37,313 nucleotides of DNA from DASUXA01 sp036378155 (GTDB taxonomy: Bacteria; Actinomycetota; Actinomycetes; Mycobacteriales; Micromonosporaceae). Positions within the stretch are counted from its first letter, which is position 1; every line of letters starts with the position of its first letter. Location of the stretch: the NCBI GenBank assembly GCA_036378155.1, contig DASUXA010000025.1, positions 1-37,313 on the forward strand, given 5' to 3'. The notes beneath the pieces are model-generated. The model made no database searches and was not told where the DNA came from. It saw only the letters and a program-made list of their open reading frames with translations. Of this stretch, positions 24,475 to 31,444 are shown in pieces. Both the position numbers and the translations under genes were made by a program.

Positions 24475-25452
24475 GTGTCGCACACCTCCAGGGGGACCCC
24501 TCGACGTCCGGTACCAGCCGCGATCCGGGCCGCCGCCGCGCGACTCGCCGACGCCGGGGTGCCCAGCCCGCGCAACGACGCGGAACTGATCGCCGCGCAC
24601 GTGCTCGGCGTACCGCGTGCCCGGCTGCTCCTGGTCGACGAGTTCCCGCCCGGTCAGGGCAGCCGCTTCGAGGCGCTGGTCGAGGCGCGCGCCCGCCGGG
24701 TGCCCCTGCAGCACCTGCTCGGTACCGCCCCGTTCCGCACGCTCGACCTGCAGGTCGGTCCGGGTGTGTTCGTGCCGCGACCGGAGACCGAGTCGCTGGT
24801 CGACGTCGCGCTTTCCGTCGCCGCTGGCGGCGACCGTGGAGGCTCCGTCGCCGCTGGCGGCGACCGGCGTGGTTCCGTCGCCGGCACCGGCGATACAGCC
24901 ACAACCCGCCCGCTCGTGGTCGACCTGTGCAGCGGCAGCGGGGCGATCGCGCTGGCGGTCGCACACGAGGTACCGGGCGCGACGGTGTACGCCGTCGAGG
25001 TCGACCCGGCGGCGCTCGACTGGCTGCGGCGCAACGCGACCGCCCGCGAGGCGGCCGGCGACCCGCCGGTACGGGTCGTCGCGGGTGACGTCACCGACCC
25101 CGACCTGCTGTCGGACCTCGACGGCACGGTCGACGTGGTGCTCTGCAACCCGCCGTACGTGCCGCTCGGCACCCCGGTACCGCCGGAGGTCGCCGAGCAC
25201 GACCCGGTGCGCGCGGTGTTCGCCGCCGATCAGGGACTGGCGATCGTCCGCGCGGTGGTACCGCTCGCCGCCCGGCTGCTCAAGTCGGGCGGCTGGTTCG
25301 CGGTCGAGCACGACGACAGCCACGGCGCGGCGGTACCGGCGCTGATCCGCGCCGACGGGCGGTTCGCCGACGTCGAGGCGCGCCGGGACCTGGCGGGCAG
25401 ACCCCGGTACACGGTCGCCCGCCGCGACGGATGGCAGACTGGCACTTCGTGA
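24475..25452 (+). CDS. prmC: Release-factor glutamine methyltransferase
   Basis: Methylates the GGQ glutamine of release factors, using S-adenosylmethionine. It is a 325-residue protein with an N-terminal helical domain, VPRPETESLVDVAL, the SAM-binding DLCSGSGAIALAVA at about 150, and the catalytic NPPYVPLG with Asn225. Between the two domains lies an unusual insert of three 10-residue repeats (SVAAGGDRGG type). The start is one of two adjacent GTG codons (24472, 24475); an upstream open frame overlaps the divergent GGDEF gene and is not coding. prfA, its usual neighbour, is 8.3 kb upstream. The stop overlaps the sua5-type gene. Confidence 0.93.
   Translation: MSHTSRGTPRRPVPAAIRAAAARLADAGVPSPRNDAELIAAHVLGVPRARLLLVDEFPPGQGSRFEALVEARARRVPLQHLLGTAPFRTLDLQVGPGVFVPRPETESLVDVALSVAAGGDRGGSVAAGGDRRGSVAGTGDTATTRPLVVDLCSGSGAIALAVAHEVPGATVYAVEVDPAALDWLRRNATAREAAGDPPVRVVAGDVTDPDLLSDLDGTVDVVLCNPPYVPLGTPVPPEVAEHDPVRAVFAADQGLAIVRAVVPLAARLLKSGGWFAVEHDDSHGAAVPALIRADGRFADVEARRDLAGRPRYTVARRDGWQTGTS
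24814..24900 (+). repeat. 30-bp tandem repeats inside prmC
   Basis: Units start at 24814, 24844 and 24874. The first two share TCCGTCGCCGCTGGCGGCGA and diverge only at the end; the third is partly decayed. Each keeps the reading frame (ten codons) and each intact unit contains the inverted repeat GTCGCCGC/GCGGCGAC. Confidence 0.85.
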
Positions 25453-26096
25453 ACTTCTTCGACTGTGCAGAGCCGACCGCGCGGGAACGGGGCGTCGCCG
25501 AGGCAGCCGCCGCAGTGCGGCGAGGTGATCTCGTCGTCCTGCCGACCGACACGGTGTACGGCATCGGGGCGGACGCGTTCCAGCCTGCGTCGGTGACGGC
25601 GCTGCTGAACGCGAAGGGTCGGGGTCGGCACATGCCGCCGCCGGTACTGGTCGGTTCGCCCGACGCGGTCGACGAGCTCGCCGAGCGGCTGCCCGGCGCC
25701 GCCCGCGACCTGATCGCCGCGTTCTGGCCGGGCGCGCTCAGCATCGTGGTGACCCACCTGCCGACGCTGCGCTGGGACCTCGGCGACCTCGCCGGCACCG
25801 TCGCGCTGCGGATGCCGCACCACCCGGTCGCGCTCGACCTGCTGCGCCGTACCGGACCCATGGCGGTGTCCAGCGCGAACCTGACCCGTCAGCCGGTCGC
25901 CGCCACCGCCGCTGAGGCGGCGGCGCAGTTCGGCGACCGGGTCAGCGTGTACCTGGAGGCCGGGCCCAGCCCGGATCTCGTCCCGTCGACCATCGTCGAC
26001 GTGACCGGTGCCCGTCCGCGTGTGGTCCGGGCCGGTGCCATTCCGCTCGAGAAGCTGCGCGACGTGGTCGCCGACGTCGTCGGACCGGAGTCGTAG
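25449..26096 (+). CDS. L-threonylcarbamoyladenylate synthase (Sua5/YwlC/YrdC)
   Basis: Makes threonylcarbamoyl-AMP from threonine, bicarbonate and ATP for the t6A37 modification of ANN-decoding tRNAs. The 215-residue protein has the YrdC fold with LPTDTVYGIGADAF, the KGRGRHMP basic motif and VSSANLT (SxN). It lacks the extra C-terminal Sua5 domain. GTG at 25449 overlaps the prmC TGA and gives MNFFDCAEPTARERG, matching the usual actinobacterial N-terminus. An ATG at 25431 in frame is an alternative, adding six residues. It lies with prmC and the phosphatase in one run. Confidence 0.92.
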   Translation: MNFFDCAEPTARERGVAEAAAAVRRGDLVVLPTDTVYGIGADAFQPASVTALLNAKGRGRHMPPPVLVGSPDAVDELAERLPGAARDLIAAFWPGALSIVVTHLPTLRWDLGDLAGTVALRMPHHPVALDLLRRTGPMAVSSANLTRQPVAATAAEAAAQFGDRVSVYLEAGPSPDLVPSTIVDVTGARPRVVRAGAIPLEKLRDVVADVVGPES

Positions 26097-26099
26097 ACC

Positions 26100-26693
26100 G
26101 TGCCCCCGTTCAGTGTGCTGCACGTCTGCATGGGCAACATCTGCCGTTCCCCGATGGCCGAACGCCTGCTCGTCGCCGCGCTGCGCGAGGCGTGGGGCGA
26201 CAAGGCGGACAACCTGCTGTACAGCCACAGCGCCGGTACCGGGGGGTGGCACGAGGGCGAGGCGATAAACCCGCCCGCCGCGCGGGAACTGCGTCGGCGT
26301 GGGGTCGACGACGCCGGGTTCGTCGCGCGCAAACTGCTCGGCGAGCACGTCGACTCGTCCGACCTGGTCCTGACCGCGACCGCCGACCAGTGGCAGTACG
26401 TGGTCGCGCTGCGCCCCGACGCCGCCGAGCACACCTTCGTCCTCGGCGAGTTCGGGCGGCTGCTGACCGGGGTACGCGCGGCGGGACTGCCGCCCGCGGA
26501 GCCCACGCCGGACGCGGTGTACCACCGGGCGAGCGCCATCGTCGGCATCGCCGACCGGATCCGGGGTGGTCGCCCACCCCGACCCGAGGACGATCTCGAC
26601 GACCCGTGGGGGCGCAACGCGACGTTCTTCGTCCGGATCGCCGACCAGATCGCGGCCGGTCTGCGCCCGTTCGTCACGCTGCTGACCGGCTGA
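26100..26693 (+). CDS. Low-molecular-weight protein phosphatase family protein
   Basis: A 197-residue cysteine-dependent phosphatase. The P-loop CMGNICRSP at 10-18 fits C-x5-R-S, with Cys10 as nucleophile and Arg16. The general-acid region near the C-terminus is DDPWG, where many relatives have DPY. Longer than classical members (about 150 residues) because of a middle insertion and tail. Members dephosphorylate tyrosine or arginine on proteins; the substrate here is unknown. GTG at 26100 is three bases after the sua5-type stop, so it is co-transcribed with prmC and sua5. This trio is conserved in Streptomyces. Confidence 0.9.
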   Translation: MPPFSVLHVCMGNICRSPMAERLLVAALREAWGDKADNLLYSHSAGTGGWHEGEAINPPAARELRRRGVDDAGFVARKLLGEHVDSSDLVLTATADQWQYVVALRPDAAEHTFVLGEFGRLLTGVRAAGLPPAEPTPDAVYHRASAIVGIADRIRGGRPPRPEDDLDDPWGRNATFFVRIADQIAAGLRPFVTLLTG

Positions 26694-26751
26694 CCCGACG
26701 GGGTCGGCGTCGCTCGTCGGCTGAGCCGACGGGGTCGACGTCGCTCACCGG
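26690..26751. repeat. 31-bp direct tandem repeat between convergent genes
   Basis: Unit 1 spans 26690-26720 and unit 2 spans 26721-26751. Both begin CTGA, share CCGACGGGGTCG and differ at only a few positions. The repeat covers the phosphatase stop and the end of the SDR gene. A short stem (GTCGGC-TGA-GCCGAC) forms at the junction and may act as a terminator. Confidence 0.8.
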
Positions 26752-28253
26752 CTGACGTCAGCGCGCTCGCCGGCTGGGTTCGGCTCCCGCTGACCGGGGC
26801 GCGCGCGTTCCGCGCCGAGGGCGATGTTGCGCGCCATCCCGCCGAAGACGATCGCGTGGAACGGCCACACCGCGGCCCAGTACAGGTGGCCCGCGAGACC
26901 TCGGGGCAGGAACACCGCGCGTTGCCGGTACACGCTGTGCCCGTCGCCGGTCGCCTCGGCGCGCATCTCCAGCCAGGCGCGACCAGGCAGGCGCATCTCG
27001 GCGCGCAGCCGTAGCAGCCGACCGCGCTCGATCTCCTCGACCCGCCAGAAGTCCAGCGCCTCACCCACGTTGAGCCGCTCCGGGTTGCGTCGACCCCGGC
27101 GCAGCCCCACCCCGCCGACCAGCCGGTCCAACCAGCCGCGTACCGACCAGGCAAGCGGGAACGAGTACCAGCCGTTCTCGCCGCCGACCCCTTCGATCAC
27201 CCGCCACAGCGAGTCCACGCCCGCGTCGACCGGTCGCTCGCGCTCGTCGGTGTACACGCTGCCGCCGCTCCACTCCGGGTCGGTCGGCAGCGGGTCCGAC
27301 GGCGCCAGCGCCCACGGCGCACCGGACCAACGCGTCTCCACGTCGGCGTTGCGCACCTTGGTCAGCGCCAACCGGACCGCGTCGTCGAAGCCGGTCAGTC
27401 CGCCCGGCGGGTCCGGCACGTACCGGGCGATGTCGTGCTCCTGGCACACCGCGTCGTGGATCAGGCTGGCGACCAGCGGTCGGGCGATCGCGTTCGGTAC
27501 CGGCGTGACCAGCCCCACCCAGTACGCCGACAGTTTCGGCGACAGCGGTCGCACCGGGAGGATGACGCGTTCGCGCAGCCCGGCGACCGCCGTGTACCGC
27601 CGCATCATGTCCTGGTAGCTCAGCACGTCCGGACCGCCGATGTCGAAGCCCCGGTTCACGTCGGCGGGCAGTCCCGCTGCCGCCATCAGGTACCGCAGCA
27701 CGTCGTGGACGGCGATCGGCTGGACCCGGCTGCGCACCCAGCGCGGCGTCGTCATGATCGGAAGCCGTTCGGTGAGGTACCGCAGCATCTCGAAACTGGC
27801 CGACCCCGAGCCGATGATCACCGGCGCGCGCAGCACCACGGTCGGTACCCCGCTTGCCAGCAGGATCGTCGCGACCTCGGCACGCGAGCGCAGATGCGCC
27901 GACGCCTCGCCCGGCGCGGGCTCGGGACCGCCCAGGTACACGATCCGGCGAACCCCGGCGGCGCGCGCGGCGGTCGCGAAGTGCGCCGCCGCCCACCGGT
28001 CCCGCCGTTCGAAGTCCGCCTGTCCGAGCGAATGCACCAGGTAGTACGCCGTATGGACCCCGGTCAGGGCGGCCGGCAGCGTCTCCGGGCGACCCAGGTC
28101 CGCCTCGACGATCTCCACGTCGCCGCCCCACGGTACGTCCCGCAGCCGGCGCGCCGACCGGGTCAGGCAGCGGACCTGGTACCCCTCGGCGAGCAGCCGG
28201 GGCACGAGCCGTCCGCCGATGTACCCGGTGGCGCCGGTGACCAGGCAGCGCAT
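26745..28253 (-). CDS. SDR-family NAD(P)-binding protein with DUF2867 domain
   Basis: A 502-residue two-domain protein. The N-terminal half is an atypical SDR/NmrA-like Rossmann domain: CLVTGATGYIGGRLVPRLL, then AYYLVHSLG, and IVYLGGPEP. The second half (about 320-500) is DUF2867, containing SLWRVIEGVGGENGWYSFP, ALDFWRVEEIERGRLLRLRAEM, then GLAGHLYWAAVWPFHAIVF. Such fusions are widespread in actinobacteria and of unproven function, possibly in quinone or lipid metabolism. Several Met codons are possible (28274, 28262, 28253); MRCLVTGATG is the typical start, so 28253 is used. It is convergent to the phosphatase. Confidence 0.88.
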   Translation of the reverse strand: MRCLVTGATGYIGGRLVPRLLAEGYQVRCLTRSARRLRDVPWGGDVEIVEADLGRPETLPAALTGVHTAYYLVHSLGQADFERRDRWAAAHFATAARAAGVRRIVYLGGPEPAPGEASAHLRSRAEVATILLASGVPTVVLRAPVIIGSGSASFEMLRYLTERLPIMTTPRWVRSRVQPIAVHDVLRYLMAAAGLPADVNRGFDIGGPDVLSYQDMMRRYTAVAGLRERVILPVRPLSPKLSAYWVGLVTPVPNAIARPLVASLIHDAVCQEHDIARYVPDPPGGLTGFDDAVRLALTKVRNADVETRWSGAPWALAPSDPLPTDPEWSGGSVYTDERERPVDAGVDSLWRVIEGVGGENGWYSFPLAWSVRGWLDRLVGGVGLRRGRRNPERLNVGEALDFWRVEEIERGRLLRLRAEMRLPGRAWLEMRAEATGDGHSVYRQRAVFLPRGLAGHLYWAAVWPFHAIVFGGMARNIALGAERARPGQREPNPAGERADVSR

Positions 28254-28273
28254 ACCGCACATCATGCGCGACA

Positions 28274-28279
28274 TACACT
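28274..28279 (+). promoter_or_regulatory. -10 element for a leaderless short ORF ahead of the AtpI-like gene
   Basis: TACACT ends six bases before GTG 28286. Its complement overlaps the likely start region of the divergent SDR gene. Confidence 0.45.
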
Positions 28280-28285
28280 CGCCGC

Positions 28286-28330
28286 GTGAGCAGCTTCCGG
28301 GGGCGCGACGTCCCGACCGACCCGTGGTGA
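28286..28330 (+). CDS. Possible 14-residue leader peptide
   Basis: GTG 28286 opens a 14-codon frame (MSSFRGRDVPTDPW) whose TGA (28328-28330) overlaps the GTG of the next gene in GTGA form. Six bases upstream is TACACT, so the mRNA would start at this GTG and ribosomes would enter the next gene by termination-reinitiation. Alternatively the GTG is not used and the next gene is read from an in-frame start further down. No homology is visible. Confidence 0.35.
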   Translation: MSSFRGRDVPTDPW

Positions 28331-28743
28331 CCGTAGCGGCGCTGCGCCGCAGGCTGCGCCACCTGCCGTCCGGGCTGATCGCTTCCGGGGCGCTCGCCGT
28401 CCTCGCGGTACCGGTGGGCTGGTCGCTGCGCGGCGCGTCCGGCGCGGCCGGCGGAGCGGCGGGAGTCGCCCTGGTCGCGGTCAGCTACACCGTCTCCAGC
28501 CTGATCATCGCCTGGGCCGACGCGGTCAGACCGAAACTCGTCCTGCCGGTCGGGCTCGCCACGTACGTCGTCAAGGTCGCCCTGATCGGTCTGCTGATGA
28601 CCGCGGTCGCCGGTACCGGCTGGGACGGGCTGGAACCGATGGGCGTGGGGGTGATCGCCGCCGCACTGGTCTGGATCACCGCCCAGTCGTGGTGGACGTG
28701 GCACGCGAAGATCCCGTACGTGGAGATCGACAGCAAGCGGTGA
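28327..28743 (+). CDS. ATP synthase protein I-like membrane protein
   Basis: A 138-residue protein with four membrane helices: LIASGALAVLAVPVGWSL, VALVAVSYTVSSLIIAWA, LATYVVKVALIGLLM, VGVIAAALVWITAQSWW. The DAVRPKLVLPVGLATYVVK core and the final WWTWHAKIPYVEI resemble AtpI-like proteins encoded ahead of actinobacterial ATP synthase genes, which help assemble the c-ring or act as Mg/Ca channels. GTG 28327 (or 28324) is chosen because it overlaps the stop of the short leaderless frame. A DUF1835-like gene separates it from the rest of the atp operon. Confidence 0.75.
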   Translation: MTVAALRRRLRHLPSGLIASGALAVLAVPVGWSLRGASGAAGGAAGVALVAVSYTVSSLIIAWADAVRPKLVLPVGLATYVVKVALIGLLMTAVAGTGWDGLEPMGVGVIAAALVWITAQSWWTWHAKIPYVEIDSKR

Positions 28744-28796
28744 GCGACCCGGCGCGCGGATCCAGACGTCACCGGGCAGAACGGATCAACGGGCCG

Positions 28797-28802
28797 TACC
28801 AT
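28797..28802 (+). promoter_or_regulatory. -10 element for the leaderless DUF1835-like gene
   Basis: TACCAT ends six bases before the ATG at 28809; no ribosome site is present. Confidence 0.5.
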
Positions 28803-28808
28803 CGCCGA

Positions 28809-29765
28809 ATGCGGACCTTGCACATCCAGTGCGTCGACGATCTGCGTGAAGATCTGGAACCCGCGGCGGCGACACGGGAAGCCGCCGCGCTGGAGGCTGC
28901 CGCCGCCGGTGAGCCCGTCGTGACACGCGAGGCACCGGCGGTGCCCGGCGACCGGCTGAGCCTCGCCGACCCGATCTGCCAGGGACCGGTACCGGACGAG
29001 ACGGACCCGGACCGGTTCGACGACCTCCGGAGCGCCTTCATCGCCTCGGCGTACGCGCTGGACCGGGATCGGGTGCGCCAGCGACTCGCCGAGGACCGCG
29101 CGGCGCTCGCCAAGCTCGACGGGTACGACCGGGTCGTGCTCGACTTCGGCGCCGACTGGTACCACCGCTCGATGCTGATCCGGGTGCTCGCGGTCCTCGC
29201 CGCCCAGCCCGACCTGCGCGGTCGGGTGTACCTCGCCGAGCGGGACCGGGAAGTCGACGACGAGCTGTTCGCCCTCGGTACCGAGGCGTGGGCGGCGCTG
29301 CGGTCCGCCACGCCGGAGCCGCTCGCCGCCCTCGCCGCGGCGGACAGCGCGCGGCATGGCGGTACCGACGTGGACCGGGTGCTGCCCGGTCTCGCCGCCG
29401 GTATCCGTCGGCACCTCGCCGAACTGCCCTGGACGACGGACGGACTGTCGCTGTCCGAGCGGCTGTGCCTGCGGGCGGTCGCCGGTGGGGCGGAGGCGGT
29501 CGAGGAGATCTACCGCGCCCACCAGGACGGCGATCCTCAGCCGTACCTGCGTGAGGTGATGCTGCGCCCGGTGCTGGACCGGCTGTCCCCGGTACTGACC
29601 AGACCGGACGACCTGATCGCGGTGCTGTCCGGCCGGATGACCTGGCCGGGTACCGCACGCTGGGTGGGCGGGGTGGAGCTCGGTGTACCGCCGCAGTGGC
29701 GCTGGGACCCGAACGAGGAGCAGATCGTGCACGTGGACGGCGACGAGAGCCGGCGGACCGCGTGA
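28809..29765 (+). CDS. DUF1835-like protein
   Basis: A 318-residue soluble protein. The opening MRTLHIQCVDDLREDL, then LADPICQGPVPDE, AFIASAYALDRDRVRQRL, and LAKLDGYDRVVLDFGADWYHRSML follow the order of the DUF1835 family (LHI..D..., D..C.GP.P, then a helical region). The later RRHLAELPWTTDGLSLSER is also typical. These proteins are of unknown function and are more familiar from proteobacteria. It is cytoplasmic with no membrane helix. Here it has its own leaderless promoter and sits inside the ATP synthase region, between the AtpI-like and AtpZ-like genes, where a gene of this kind is not expected. Confidence 0.72.
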   Translation: MRTLHIQCVDDLREDLEPAAATREAAALEAAAAGEPVVTREAPAVPGDRLSLADPICQGPVPDETDPDRFDDLRSAFIASAYALDRDRVRQRLAEDRAALAKLDGYDRVVLDFGADWYHRSMLIRVLAVLAAQPDLRGRVYLAERDREVDDELFALGTEAWAALRSATPEPLAALAAADSARHGGTDVDRVLPGLAAGIRRHLAELPWTTDGLSLSERLCLRAVAGGAEAVEEIYRAHQDGDPQPYLREVMLRPVLDRLSPVLTRPDDLIAVLSGRMTWPGTARWVGGVELGVPPQWRWDPNEEQIVHVDGDESRRTA

Positions 29766-30077
29766 GCCTTCCGCCGTCGCGGGTGACCGCGACCACCGGT
29801 GAGCCGCCCGATTCCCGGCGGCTGGGTGACCGTCCGCATGATGTGACCAACCAGACGCCGCCCCGGTACCTTCGCGGTGACCTGCGCGACCTGGTCCCCG
29901 TTCGGGCGGTGCGACCTGTCCGAGTTGGTCACGTAGCGTGGCTATCCGTTTTGCGGTTGGACAGACCGGAGTAACGTACCCACCGCTTACCTCGTCCTGC
30001 GCCACCACCCCCGCTGGGGCTACCCGCGGGGGCCGCCGCGCACCGTTCGTGCGCAGGCTGATATCGTTCGGCGCGTC
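29766..30077 (+). other. Intergenic interval before the atp operon
   Basis: 312 bases without a convincing gene. It contains a possible promoter (29951-29977), an AT-richer patch (GCTATCCGTTTTGCGG), and a -10-like TATCGT at 30062-30067, ten bases before the AtpZ-like ATG. No repeat or strong hairpin stands out. Confidence 0.45.
29951..29977 (+). promoter_or_regulatory. Possible atp operon promoter
   Basis: TTGCGG (29951-29956) and TAACGT (29972-29977) with a 15-base spacer. It would give a leader of about 95 bases before the AtpZ-like gene. TATCGT at 30062 is an alternative, nearly leaderless, promoter. Confidence 0.35.
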
Positions 30078-30293
30078 ATGGCCGGTGAACGTCCTCCCAA
30101 AGACTCGTGGTCGAGCGGGATCAACACGGGCTGGGCAGTCGTCGGATACCTGATCGCCGGGATGGCGGTCTGGGGCTTCCTCGGCTGGCTGGTCGACCGT
30201 TGGTTGCACCTCGGCGGCATCGGGATGGGCATCGGCGTGGTCCTCGGGGCGGCCGGCGCGATCTACCTGATCGTTCGACGCTTCGGGGCCTAG
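30078..30293 (+). CDS. AtpZ/AtpI-family small membrane protein
   Basis: A 71-residue protein with two membrane helices, GWAVVGYLIAGMAVWGFLGW and GIGMGIGVVLGAAGAIYLIV, joined by LVDRWLHLGG. This two-helix form with the D-R-W loop is typical of the AtpZ/AtpI family. Such proteins are encoded next to atpB and are implicated in c-ring assembly or magnesium handling. It lies 13 bases upstream of atpB and is probably the first gene of the operon. The ATG follows a short, SD-poor leader. Confidence 0.85.
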   Translation: MAGERPPKDSWSSGINTGWAVVGYLIAGMAVWGFLGWLVDRWLHLGGIGMGIGVVLGAAGAIYLIVRRFGA

Positions 30294-30306
30294 CGGAGAA
30301 AGGGGC

Positions 30307-31101
30307 ATGGTGAGCGGACAGGTAAGCCTCCTCGCGGACGCGCGACCGCCGTTTCCGCCGGGTGTCGGCGACTTCTTCCTGCCCGGCATCGCCGGCGCGT
30401 ACCCGTGGCTGACCAAGTTCACCCTGATGGTCTGGTTCGCGGTCGCGTTGATCATCCTGTTCTTCCTGGTCAGCTACCGCAAGCCGCAGTTGGTGCCGAC
30501 CAAGAGCCAGTGGCTGGCCGAATCGATGTACGGGTTCATCCGGGACGGCGTGGCCAAGGAGGTCATCGGTGCGCGGGACGGGCTGCGGTTCGCGCCCTAC
30601 CTGGCGTCGTTGTTCCTGTTCCTGCTGGTCACGAACGTCTTCGGGATCATCCCGTTCCTGCAGATCTCGCCGAACGCGCACATCGCCTTCCCGGCGACCC
30701 TGGCGATCCTGTCGTACATCCTCTATCTCGCCGTCGGCGTGCGGAAGCACGGCCTCGTCGGCTACTTCAAGCTGGCCGCGATCCCGCCCGCGCCGGGATA
30801 CCTGCTGCCGCTGCTGATTCCGATCGAACTGGTCCAGAACTTCATCACTCGGCCGGTGACGTTGGCGCTCCGGTTGTTCGCCAACATGTTCGCCGGCCAC
30901 CTGCTGCTGCTGGTCTTCACGCTAGGCGGTTTCGTGCTCGCGACCTCGAGCAGCGGGTTGATCAAGACCTTCTCGCCGTTCTCGTTCCTGATGGCGATCG
31001 TGATCACGCTGTTCGAACTGTTCGTCGCCGCGCTGCAGGCGTACGTCTTCACCATCCTGACCGCCAGCTACGTGGAGAGCTCGCTGGCCGAGTCGCACTG
31101 A
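30307..31101 (+). CDS. atpB: ATP synthase F0 subunit a
   Basis: The proton-channel half of the F0 stator, 264 residues with five or six membrane helices. The essential arginine opposite the c-ring carboxylate is Arg189 in LALRLFANMFAGHLLLL. Further conserved parts are NVFGIIPFL and, near the end, LFELFVAALQAYVFTILTA. AGAAAGGGG precedes the ATG. It works with subunit c in proton translocation across the plasma membrane. A small hairpin and a strong ribosome site follow before atpE. Confidence 0.97.
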   Translation: MVSGQVSLLADARPPFPPGVGDFFLPGIAGAYPWLTKFTLMVWFAVALIILFFLVSYRKPQLVPTKSQWLAESMYGFIRDGVAKEVIGARDGLRFAPYLASLFLFLLVTNVFGIIPFLQISPNAHIAFPATLAILSYILYLAVGVRKHGLVGYFKLAAIPPAPGYLLPLLIPIELVQNFITRPVTLALRLFANMFAGHLLLLVFTLGGFVLATSSSGLIKTFSPFSFLMAIVITLFELFVAALQAYVFTILTASYVESSLAESH

Positions 31102-31138
31102 GCATTGTCAATCGTCCCGACCATCGACAACCCGCTCC

Positions 31139-31157
31139 CCGCGTGAAGGACACGCGG
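31139..31157 (+). other. Small hairpin in the atpB-atpE spacer
   Basis: CCGCGTG and CACGCGG pair around AAGGA in the 79-base spacer, just before the strong AGGAGG of atpE. It may influence mRNA stability or processing for the c subunit, which is needed in many copies; inferred only. Confidence 0.4.
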
Positions 31158-31180
31158 TAAACCCAGGAGGAATCCCCGGA

Positions 31181-31408
31181 ATGGACACTCTCGCAGTTAC
31201 CGGTAGCCTCAGCTCCATCGGCTACGGTCTCGCCGCGATCGGCCCCGGCATCGGTGTGGCCCTCGTCTTCGCCGCGTACATCCAGTCCGTCGCCCGGCAG
31301 CCGGAGTCCGCGGGTCTGACCCGGACCTACCTGTTCCTCGGCTTCGCCATCGTCGAGGCGCTCGCGCTGTTCGGCATCGCGTTCGGCTTCGTGTGGGCGA
31401 CCGGCTGA
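31181..31408 (+). CDS. atpE: ATP synthase F0 subunit c
   Basis: A 75-residue hairpin of two membrane helices that oligomerises into the rotor ring. The polar loop has ARQP (38-41). The proton-carrying carboxylate is Glu59 in LGFAIVEALALFG, as in most non-sodium actinobacterial enzymes. The first helix carries the glycine-rich LAAIGPGIGVALV. This subunit is the bedaquiline target in mycobacteria. AGGAGG precedes the ATG and is the strongest ribosome site in the operon, fitting the high copy number needed. Confidence 0.97.
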   Translation: MDTLAVTGSLSSIGYGLAAIGPGIGVALVFAAYIQSVARQPESAGLTRTYLFLGFAIVEALALFGIAFGFVWATG

Positions 31409-31444
31409 CGTCCGTACCCCTTCAGCCATCGACAGGAGATACCG

